A program made the translations under genes and the position numbers. This document shows, one piece after another, positions 58,990-64,000 of a stretch of 64,000 nt of DNA (positions within the stretch are counted from its first letter, which is position 1; every line of letters starts with the position of its first letter). Below the pieces are notes generated by a model that was not told where the DNA came from, did no database searches, and saw only the letters and a program-made list of their open reading frames with translations. This stretch comes from a virus: positions 24,413 through 88,412 of the IMG/VR virus record IMGVR_UViG_3300032271_000867; one strand, 5' to 3'.

Positions 58990-59035
58990 TAGACATCCTG
59001 GGCACTGTTAAGCACCCAGGTGTTTATTTGTCTAG
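58989..59035 (-). other. Stable hairpin upstream of the tmRNA-like RNA
   Basis: Two nested stems: CTAGACA/TGTCTAG (58989-58995 with 59029-59035) and CCTGGG/CCCAGG (58997-59002 with 59015-59020). It touches the 5' end of the tmRNA-like RNA, so it may be a processing signal for RNase III-like cutting or a terminator of the upstream hsp20 transcript (no U-tract seen). Confidence 0.5.
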
Positions 59036-59047
59036 TCTACACCAAAG

Positions 59048-59142
59048 TTAATTGATTTTAATGACTTTTGGGCGTTTTTCAATAGGTAGTTCTCGGTTGA
59101 ACTGAACAGTCAACATACCGTTCTCAAGCAGGGCATTGGTTG
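59048..59142 (-). pseudogene. 3' remnant of a second hsp20 gene
   Basis: The minus strand encodes TNALLENGMLTVQFNRELPI then EKRPKVIKIN and TAA, matching the last 31 codons of the neighbouring hsp20 (TNALLENGMLTVQFNKNLPE...). No start or remaining domain exists; between the two lies about 85 nt without homology (59143-59227), with a short GTGGG/CCCAC dyad. It looks like a leftover after gene replacement or duplication. Confidence 0.75.
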
Positions 59143-59227
59143 TGGGACTTCCACCCACCGTCTAAACTTTCCAACTCCCAAGATGTAAGTTGCAAAACTT
59201 AGTCAGTAAACTATTGAATCACACTTT

Positions 59228-59752
59228 TTAGTGAATGTCAATAACCTTCGGCTTTTTTTCTTCAGGAAGGTTTTTGTTGAACTGAACTGTAAGCATGCCG
59301 TTTTCAAGCAGGGCATTGGTGACTTCCCAATACTCAGCTACAGCAAGTTCTAGTTTAAAATCACGAGTAGCAATTCCTTGGTAAACAACTTCGCCAAGTT
59401 GCTTATCTTTTTTCTTACCTTCAATAGTAAGAACAGAATCTTGAACAGTTACAGTGATTTCTTTTTTGTAAAAACCAGCCACAGCTACATTAAGTAGGTT
59501 AGTACCATCTTCCAACGACACAATGTCGTATGGAGGATAAGAGGGGCGATTGTTAGTTACTTCTTTGAGTTGTTCAAGAAGGGGAAACCAGCCAATAGAT
59601 AGGCGGTCTAGGCGGGGAAACAAGTCAGCAATAGTGACTGGTCTCGGCACAGATGGGGTTTTCCACTGGTCATAGTAATCCAAACCATGTGGATTCTTTT
59701 TCTTTTGGGTTTTTGACCAAGGGTTTTGTGGGTCAAATGGTTGTTCGTGCAT
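59228..59752 (-). CDS. hsp20: Small heat-shock protein (Hsp20/alpha-crystallin)
   Basis: 174 aa. Alpha-crystallin domain residues about 75-174: YDIVSLEDGTNLLNVAVAGF, KKEITVTVQDSVLTIEGKKK, GIATRDFKLELAVAEYWEVT and LENGMLTVQFNKNLP. The usual C-terminal IxI is replaced by KPKVIDIH. The first 60 residues are a disordered Pro-rich tail. AAGGAG lies seven bases before ATG. Phage Hsp20s occur in T4-like cyanophages and help protect or fold virion proteins. Its leader carries direct repeats (59773-59842). Confidence 0.9.
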   Translation of the reverse strand: MHEQPFDPQNPWSKTQKKKNPHGLDYYDQWKTPSVPRPVTIADLFPRLDRLSIGWFPLLEQLKEVTNNRPSYPPYDIVSLEDGTNLLNVAVAGFYKKEITVTVQDSVLTIEGKKKDKQLGEVVYQGIATRDFKLELAVAEYWEVTNALLENGMLTVQFNKNLPEEKKPKVIDIH

Positions 59753-59772
59753 ATTGTCTCCTTAGACGACAA

Positions 59773-59842
59773 CTGTGCTATGAGAACGAACGGTTACAAT
59801 CTCAAATGAGAACGAACGGTTACATTACTGCCCGTAGCACAG
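59773..59842 (-). promoter_or_regulatory. Repeat-bearing leader of hsp20
   Basis: Two identical 19-bp direct repeats (ATGAGAACGAACGGTTACA at 59780-59798 and 59806-59824, 26-bp period) are bracketed by an 8-bp inverted repeat (CTGTGCTA at 59773-59780, TAGCACAG at 59835-59842). TCTCAAATGAGA between them is nearly palindromic. In RNA the flanks could bring both repeats into one stem-loop just upstream of the ribosome site. Suggests an operator pair or an RNA thermometer. Confidence 0.6.
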
Positions 59843-59890
59843 TATTAGTTATAGACACCCGATTGGCATGTCTAAAAAGATTATAACAGA

Positions 59891-59992
59891 TTATTTAAAT
59901 GTTACAGGAATATGAGTCATACCAAGCTGTCTTGCAGCCATAACTCGGTGGTGTCCTTCAAATTGCTGGCCCATATTTTCTTTACTTGTCAC
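59891..59992 (-). CDS. 33-aa ParB-like fragment
   Basis: GTG-initiated frame MTSKENMGQQFEGHHRVMAA then RQLGMTHIPVTFK. GHHRVxAARxLGxxxIPV is the core of ParB-like nuclease domains, but the remaining domain (about 50 residues before and after) is absent. The first 13 residues match the next gene upstream (MTSEENLGSQFDG). Could be a degenerate gene, or a micro-domain attached to a common leader. Confidence 0.45.
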   Translation of the reverse strand: MTSKENMGQQFEGHHRVMAARQLGMTHIPVTFK

Positions 59993-60007
59993 TAGTATTG
60001 CCCGATC

Positions 60008-60481
60008 TTAATTGTAATCATTTTTAAATGCGTTAAAATCGTCAATATGTTGTAAAAACTCATGAGGAGTAAATAACCCTTTTTCATAAGGAGCATCTCC
60101 ATAACCTCCAATATTCTTAGAATCAATACTGGTTGCATCTACTAACCCATGTTTTGGGTGATGATGCTCAATGTAGGGGCCTCCATACCAAGTATGCTTC
60201 CAACCATCCGGTTCAGTATGGCTGACATGAAATTGGCTATTTTCATCTGATTTGATCATAGAATTAGGAAAATGAGTAGCACGATTCATAAATGTATAAT
60301 TACGATGAGTAACTAACTCGTCTTCAGAAGCATCAGACTTAGGGCCACCAAAAATAGCTGCAATTCCATCCATTAAATTTAAAGCAATTGCTTTAGCATG
60401 CATTTCTTTTTGTTCATTTTTAGAAACATTACGACCAATAATACCATCAAATTGGGAACCAAGGTTTTCTTCACTTGTCAT
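60008..60481 (-). CDS. Unknown His-rich protein of the accessory cassette
   Basis: 157 aa from ATG 60481 (AATGACAAGTGA context at end of the upstream gene). MTSEENLGSQFDGIIGRNVS, KALNLMDGIAAIF-like helix, then RNYTFMNRATHFPNSMIKSD, SHTEPDGWKHTWYGGPYIEH HHPKHG. Many His residues (HHHPKHG) suggest a metal site or nuclease-like surface, but no family was recognised. Confidence 0.5.
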   Translation of the reverse strand: MTSEENLGSQFDGIIGRNVSKNEQKEMHAKAIALNLMDGIAAIFGGPKSDASEDELVTHRNYTFMNRATHFPNSMIKSDENSQFHVSHTEPDGWKHTWYGGPYIEHHHPKHGLVDATSIDSKNIGGYGDAPYEKGLFTPHEFLQHIDDFNAFKNDYN

Positions 60482-60944
60482 TATTGTTTTTACCCCAATC
60501 ATGGCCATTTGTATCATCTTTTTTACTATTTTTATTATTTTTCCAAACATCATCCCCATAAGCATAATTACCAGATAATTTAGAATAATTAAACGCACTA
60601 GAATTCATACTGTTAGCTCTAGTGCTTAAACTAAGTGCTAATGGAGTATCCGGATATTTTGTGCTAAATTCTTTAGCTGCCTTTGCCCAATGGCTTGCTG
60701 CGTTAGTTAAATGATTTGAAGCTTCTAAATAATTACGATTAACATGCTCTTTAATTGCTGCTTCAAAATGAGGGTTAGCATTAGAAATGTGATTAGCTAC
60801 TGCATCTAATGCACCTTGCATATCTGAAGTACCAAAAGCATCTACATCTTTCAACAATCCATCAGTATTTTTACGCATACTGACTAAATATAGAGTTAGT
60901 TTATCATGCAAAAATTGCTTGCCAAAATTATTCTCATGAGCCAT
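60471..60944 (-). CDS. Helical-bundle unknown protein
   Basis: 157 aa. MAHENNFGKQFLHDKLTLYL, then EHVNRNYLEASNHLTNAASH and WAKAAKEFSTKYPDTPLALS are helical repeats; the end is disordered Asn/Lys/Asp. HL..A..HW..A pattern also occurs in the 169-aa protein at 62014-62523, so the two are likely paralogues. Overlaps the next gene by 11 nt. Confidence 0.5.
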   Translation of the reverse strand: MAHENNFGKQFLHDKLTLYLVSMRKNTDGLLKDVDAFGTSDMQGALDAVANHISNANPHFEAAIKEHVNRNYLEASNHLTNAASHWAKAAKEFSTKYPDTPLALSLSTRANSMNSSAFNYSKLSGNYAYGDDVWKNNKNSKKDDTNGHDWGKNNNDK

Positions 60945-61257
60945 TTGGGTCTTTTGCCTCTCCTATGACTTTGAAACCACGTCTATCATTGATCTCTTTA
61001 CCCTCAAATCTATTATTAGTTAATTCTTCTGCAGGACTCAATGGCTCTACTTCCCAAACTTTAGGGGTATAACCAGCTTCACGTTGACTTTGTACAACAA
61101 GTCTTCCATTTGCATAACTTTTAGCAAAATCATAATCTGGTGTGGCTGATGCACCAAATTTTCTTCGTGAGGGAATTATATCTCCAGGTTTATAAGGACG
61201 AGAAGATCCATGGTACAAAGTACCAAATTGATGGGCACTATTATTTTGTTCACTCAT
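60934..61257 (-). CDS. Arr-like mono-ADP-ribosyltransferase
   Basis: 107 aa from ATG 61257 (AGAGG nine bases upstream). It follows the compact Arr (rifampin ADP-ribosyltransferase) plan: FGTLYHGSSRPYKPGDIIPS (H16 of YHG, GDxI), a central A-rich helix, KVWEVEPLSP, then ELTNNRFEGKEIN and GFKVIGEA. LTNxRFxG...VIGE is close to Arr (LTNKRFPG...VVGE). The acidic residue after VEP is Glu instead of Asp. Arr modifies rifamycins; a phage version may modify a host protein or nucleic acid. Family call strong by motif, substrate unknown. Confidence 0.65.
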   Translation of the reverse strand: MSEQNNSAHQFGTLYHGSSRPYKPGDIIPSRRKFGASATPDYDFAKSYANGRLVVQSQREAGYTPKVWEVEPLSPAEELTNNRFEGKEINDRRGFKVIGEAKDPNGS

Positions 61258-61549
61258 TTGGGTGTACCTCTGCATTGTGGGCTAATAGATTTGTGTAACC
61301 ATGAGGAATAATTTGGCCACAACCTCTTGTACAAAGAAATCCTTCTTCAGGTGTTTCTTTTTTAAACCCAAAACCACTGTCATTACGCTCCATGCCTTCT
61401 GGTATTGGAGTTTGTTGTGCGGCACTCATCGAAGATCCGGCTCTAGGAGGTTGTGCCTTCTTTTTTCTTTTTTTAGGTTTTTTTGGTTGAGGCCCAAAAT
61501 CATCATCACCAGAAAGCCACTCACCTTCATTACTCCACATTCTTCCCAT
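61250..61549 (-). CDS. Small protein with C2H2-like zinc finger
   Basis: 99 aa. C-terminal EEGFLCTRGCGQIIPHGYTN then LLAHNAEVH has C-x3-C ... H-x4-H spacing of a C2H2 finger. N-terminal half is a Lys/Pro/Gly-rich disordered segment (PQPKKPKKRKKKAQPPRAGS). Overlaps the Arr-like gene by 8 nt. DNA or RNA binding is possible. Confidence 0.6.
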   Translation of the reverse strand: MGRMWSNEGEWLSGDDDFGPQPKKPKKRKKKAQPPRAGSSMSAAQQTPIPEGMERNDSGFGFKKETPEEGFLCTRGCGQIIPHGYTNLLAHNAEVHPNE

Positions 61550-62014
61550 TTATTTCTCCTTTCCACCATTGTGCTCTGGATCATGATCCCAGTGGTCTTC
61601 TAAGCCCCATCTGCTTTCTGCAACATAATCGCAAGGTTTACCAGTCATATCATTAGTTTGACCACAGTAATGCAACCCGTAATCTTTAGATCGGTAATTA
61701 CTTTCATTCCAAAACTCATGTGGTTTATCAGAAAAAATAGGTTTATCAGGTTTAGGATATGAAGAATGTCCAACACCGGCATCTTCCAAAGTTGACCAAC
61801 AAGAGTCACATTCTGGGCTATCTGTACCACCCTCTACACCAGAATAAGCGTGTTTTTTACACATAGAGCAAGTAAATGGCTTACCAAAAGTATTTTGGTA
61901 CTCTTGCTCAGACATACGCAAATTATTAACTCTATGGTTATAGCTAATATCTGTAAGGTTTAAAGGTTGATTACCTTCGTAATACCCGCTTTTATCTTCT
62001 GGCAATTGTGCCAT
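61550..62014 (-). CDS. Zinc-finger protein with Cys4 and C2H2-like sites
   Basis: 154 aa. KPFTCSMCKKHAYSGVEGGT followed by SPECDSCW makes a C4 zinc ribbon, and a second site is formed by LHYCGQTNDMTGKPCDYVAE then SRWGLEDHWDHDPEH (C-x9-C ... H-x3-H). N-terminal 45 residues lack structure. Likely binds nucleic acid or host factors. Begins where the helical 169-aa gene ends (1-nt overlap). Confidence 0.55.
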   Translation of the reverse strand: MAQLPEDKSGYYEGNQPLNLTDISYNHRVNNLRMSEQEYQNTFGKPFTCSMCKKHAYSGVEGGTDSPECDSCWSTLEDAGVGHSSYPKPDKPIFSDKPHEFWNESNYRSKDYGLHYCGQTNDMTGKPCDYVAESRWGLEDHWDHDPEHNGGKEK

Positions 62015-62523
62015 TATTCACTCATCATTCTTTTATAAGAGTTTGCAGTTTCTTTACTTAGTTCAATATGTTTATCAATTACATCATTGATTGGGTGGTT
62101 ACCAAACGAAGCTTTAGCATAATTAGCAGCAAATGACAGTTGGTGATGGGCCATAAGCATATTTTGTGAAGCTTCATTGTAATCACCAAGTTTGTGATTG
62201 TCATATGACTGGCGCAAATATTGTTGTGCTAAATCTACGTGATCTAATGATTTTGGCAAAAATTCTGGTGCATTTTTGTGAGCAAGTAATTCCGGATTCA
62301 TACGAATATGGTTACCAATATTTACGGCAAAACTATCGCCAATTTGGTTCATAGTTTTTAAATGCTCTAGACCTTTTAAATGATTAAGTACTGGGTCAAA
62401 TTGACTACCATTTAAATTTCTAGCTCTTTCTTGATCCCATTTGTTAGTTTGCTCTTCTTTAATAAGGCGTTGATGTGCTGCCTCTAAATCATCGTCACTT
62501 GGCATTTCAAAGTTATTAGCCAT
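62014..62523 (-). CDS. Helical-bundle unknown protein, paralogue of 60471-60944
   Basis: 169 aa. LDHVDLAQQYLRQSYDNHKL, then GDYNEASQNMLMAHHQLSFA ANYAK and KHIELSKETANSYKRMM. The G-D/N-Y-x-E-A-S-x-x-L motif recurs in the 157-aa protein. Such helical pairs resemble TPR-like scaffolds. Start and stop overlap neighbours by one base. Not recognised. Confidence 0.5.
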   Translation of the reverse strand: MANNFEMPSDDDLEAAHQRLIKEEQTNKWDQERARNLNGSQFDPVLNHLKGLEHLKTMNQIGDSFAVNIGNHIRMNPELLAHKNAPEFLPKSLDHVDLAQQYLRQSYDNHKLGDYNEASQNMLMAHHQLSFAANYAKASFGNHPINDVIDKHIELSKETANSYKRMMSE

Positions 62524-62990
62524 TATTTTACCTTCTTTGCTTCAATACCAAGTTTCTCAAACATTTTAATATTTTTCTTTTTATCGTCATACGCTTTTTT
62601 GACATCAAACTTAGGAAGTATATCTTCTTCTAAAAGTTCTTTTTTTACTTTTTTGTCTTTTTCTGTCAAATCATCCGTAGGACGCATTATGAGAGCATCA
62701 TATGGTATATGGTTCTTATGTAACCATTTCTTAGTTTCAGGGCGATAGTAAGCACTTCTAGCCGTTAATATAACAATATTTTCGCCATTGGCTTTAGCTT
62801 TGTGCATTTTTTCTACAATGTCTTCTTTTACAGGCACATCGAGAGCTTCTTTAGCAAAATCCTCATTACGGTGTTTGTGATGTTTTTCATACTTCATGTC
62901 ATCGGCAATTGTGCCATCTAGATCAAACAACACAGTTTTAGCTCTTTTGTGAAGAGGTTTTTGTAATTCAAAGTCGTTATTCTTTGACAT
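62523..62990 (-). CDS. HAD phosphatase, PNKP-like
   Basis: 155 aa. AKTVLFDLDGTIADDMKY (catalytic D23/D25), IVILTARSAYYRPETKKWLH, ALIMRPTDDLTEKDKKVKKE and the C-terminal AYDDKKKNIKMFEKLG (acid pair) are the motifs of polynucleotide kinase 3'-phosphatase-like HAD enzymes (T4 PNK C-domain). No kinase domain is attached. It may heal RNA or DNA 3' ends after host nuclease attack, for example on tRNAs. Single-base overlaps on both sides. Confidence 0.8.
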   Translation of the reverse strand: MSKNNDFELQKPLHKRAKTVLFDLDGTIADDMKYEKHHKHRNEDFAKEALDVPVKEDIVEKMHKAKANGENIVILTARSAYYRPETKKWLHKNHIPYDALIMRPTDDLTEKDKKVKKELLEEDILPKFDVKKAYDDKKKNIKMFEKLGIEAKKVK

Positions 62991-63475
62991 TATTCTTCAT
63001 CTATTCTCTTAGGGATGCCATCTGATCCTAATCTGTATTTTTTATCATAAACAACTGCAGGGGTATACCCTTTCATACTTACTCTTTTTACAAACTTTTC
63101 ATACGGCTCTACTAAAGGAAATTTAGCATTGTCATTAAATTGTTTATGAGTAAAGTCAACTACATGCAATCCTTCAGTAGTATGGACAACATTTACGTAA
63201 TGGTTTTCTTTAGTAATAGGATGCTTAAACTCTAGTTGTCCTGATCTATAATCTGGTAAATAAGGCTCAACTGCATCTGCCGCTTTGTCACATTCTCCAG
63301 TAGCACCCCATTTATTTCCGTAAGAATACTGTAGATAGTTTTCTCCAGGTTCACCAGTATTACGATCTATGCCATTTTCCCCAAATCCTGGATGATCAAC
63401 ACTAATAAGTCCTTTAGCAATTGCTTTTAATTCTTTTGGAGTAACAAGTTTTGCTTGGTCAAATTCCATTCGCAT
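62990..63475 (-). CDS. Unknown protein with Cys/His/Asp arrangement
   Basis: 161 aa. GATGECDKAADAVEPYL, then NHYVNVVHTTEGLHVVDFTH KQF supplies a Cys, a His and an Asp in the order used by small papain- or transglutaminase-like folds. The triad is not proven. N-terminal MRMEFDQAKLVTPKELKAIA, C-terminal YDKKYRLGSDGIPKRIDEE. Not recognised; a cysteine hydrolase is a low-confidence possibility. Confidence 0.45.
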   Translation of the reverse strand: MRMEFDQAKLVTPKELKAIAKGLISVDHPGFGENGIDRNTGEPGENYLQYSYGNKWGATGECDKAADAVEPYLPDYRSGQLEFKHPITKENHYVNVVHTTEGLHVVDFTHKQFNDNAKFPLVEPYEKFVKRVSMKGYTPAVVYDKKYRLGSDGIPKRIDEE

Positions 63476-63744
63476 TACTTTTTACCTCTAAGTTCCCACA
63501 TACGTTTACTGATGTTACCTACGCCACTGCCGGTAATGCGGTTAATGTCATTAAAAGTTTGATTTTTGTATGCTTCTTCATTATCTGCTAATTCTTGTTT
63601 TGCAGCTAAATGTTGCTCCAAAGAATGAGAAGGAATAATTTGATGAGTGTTTAGTGCACTTCTAATGTGCTGCCAAGTAGACCCTGTACCTGGCTCAATA
63701 ATACCGCCACATTCATAACAAGTTGGAGATATAGGACTAGTCAT
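63475..63744 (-). CDS. Small zinc-binding protein
   Basis: 89 aa from ATG 63744 (GAGGA upstream). MTSPISPTCYECGGIIEPGT then GSTWQHIRSALNTHQIIPSH contains C-x2-C plus His ligands. The remainder is helical (LAAKQELADNEEAYKNQTF). Overlaps the 30-aa gene by 8 nt. Unknown function. Confidence 0.5.
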   Translation of the reverse strand: MTSPISPTCYECGGIIEPGTGSTWQHIRSALNTHQIIPSHSLEQHLAAKQELADNEEAYKNQTFNDINRITGSGVGNISKRMWELRGKK

Positions 63745-63829
63745 TGTGCTTCCTCTCACAGTCCCTAGCTAAGGAAGGCACTGCGTGTTGTTTCTTGCAA
63801 ACTGTACAGGTGTACTTTGAAGTTTTCAT
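63737..63829 (-). CDS. 30-aa zinc-finger micropeptide
   Basis: MKTSKYTCTVCKKQHAVPSL then ARDCERKHND: C-x2-C ... C-x3-H, a minimal single zinc finger. Stop overlaps the next ATG in an AATGACTAG context, as in the other overlapping genes. Below the usual size cut-off but convincing by ligand spacing. Confidence 0.55.
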   Translation of the reverse strand: MKTSKYTCTVCKKQHAVPSLARDCERKHND

Positions 63830-63872
63830 TACTGCAAGTTTACTGGCAACTACTTACTTTTTTCTGCTTATT

Positions 63873-64000
63873 TTAGTCGACTTCTCCACTAGAACGCTTA
63901 GGTAATCTAGATTTAGTAGATTTTGCCCAAAGTTCTCCAAGATCAGTTCTTTGATCTGAATGTACGGGATTTAAACCTTGCTGCTTGGCGTAGTTAAACA
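63873..64000 (-). CDS. Partial unknown gene at the right edge
   Basis: The last 41 residues only: FNYAKQQGLNPVHSDQRTDL then GELWAKSTKSRLPKRSSGEV D. The N-terminus lies beyond the window. A basic Arg/Lys/Ser C-terminal tail; I have seen the QQGLNPVH..RTDLGELW pattern in small phage proteins but cannot name it. Confidence 0.5.
   Translation of the reverse strand, partial: FNYAKQQGLNPVHSDQRTDLGELWAKSTKSRLPKRSSGEVD

Overview
The window is a continuous stretch of a tailed double-stranded DNA phage genome (class Caudoviricetes) with a contractile tail. Every convincing gene lies on the minus strand, so transcription runs from high to low coordinates. The myovirus assignment rests on a tail sheath, a T4 gp19-like tube, gp25, baseplate J, OB-fold spike and gp27/gpD-type hub proteins. 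The DNA is AT-rich and densely packed. Many genes overlap as ATGA, TAATG or 8-11 nt overlaps, which implies long translationally coupled operons. Several small proteins (a Cys-rich MPTC protein, the 96-aa head-region protein, a KTSC-domain protein, an HNH with an HTH) resemble genes I associate with actinobacterial phages. I therefore infer an AT-rich actinobacterial host, possibly a freshwater lineage, with low confidence. I saw no integrase, repressor or CRISPR array, and the genome ends are not in the window.

Layout in transcription order. 64.0-59.9 kb is an accessory cassette of small overlapping genes: zinc-finger proteins, a PNKP-like HAD phosphatase, an Arr-like ADP-ribosyltransferase and several unknowns, some sharing an N-terminal signature. 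59.9-57.6 kb holds a small heat-shock protein with a repeat-rich leader, a 3' remnant of a second hsp20 copy, a tmRNA-like RNA of only about 80 nt, endonuclease VII, tRNA-Asn, an HTH-HNH nuclease and tRNA-Leu, and ends in a terminator. 57.6-54.2 kb holds lysis-related genes: a CHAP-type endolysin, holin candidates and a secreted membrane-anchored SUEL-type lectin candidate. 54.2-50.9 kb holds three tandem paralogues and zinc-binding proteins.

50.9-41.6 kb is the head module: a surface-like protein, KTSC protein, large terminase, small head proteins, HNH, portal (its N-terminus apparently out of frame with its body), scaffold and major capsid protein, with intrinsic terminators behind key genes and a sigma70-like promoter before the scaffold. 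41.5-26.5 kb is a large fibre and adhesin region with beta-helix proteins, a collagen-like tract, an S74 intramolecular chaperone and recombining modules. 26.5-25.2 kb is a string of seven tiny, mostly lysine-rich overlapping genes. 25.1-10.2 kb is the tail module: completion proteins, sheath, tube, an assembly-chaperone pair with a possible +1 frameshift, a tape measure carrying an M23 peptidase, the baseplate and a P2 gpI-like protein.

10.2-0 kb is the replication module. It has an initiator-like wHTH protein with repeat-rich DNA inside its gene (a lambda O-like origin candidate), a DnaC-like loader, a SWIM-finger protein, a DnaB-like helicase, a CHC2/TOPRIM primase, an SNF2-type ATPase, a MerR-like HTH protein, a zinc-binding gp32-like SSB, and a family A DNA polymerase running off the left edge. 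Together these form a fairly self-sufficient replisome. The most unusual items are the minimal tmRNA-like RNA, the SUEL-type lectin on a Pro/Thr stalk, the Arr-like transferase cassette, the split portal start and the HNH gene without a start codon.
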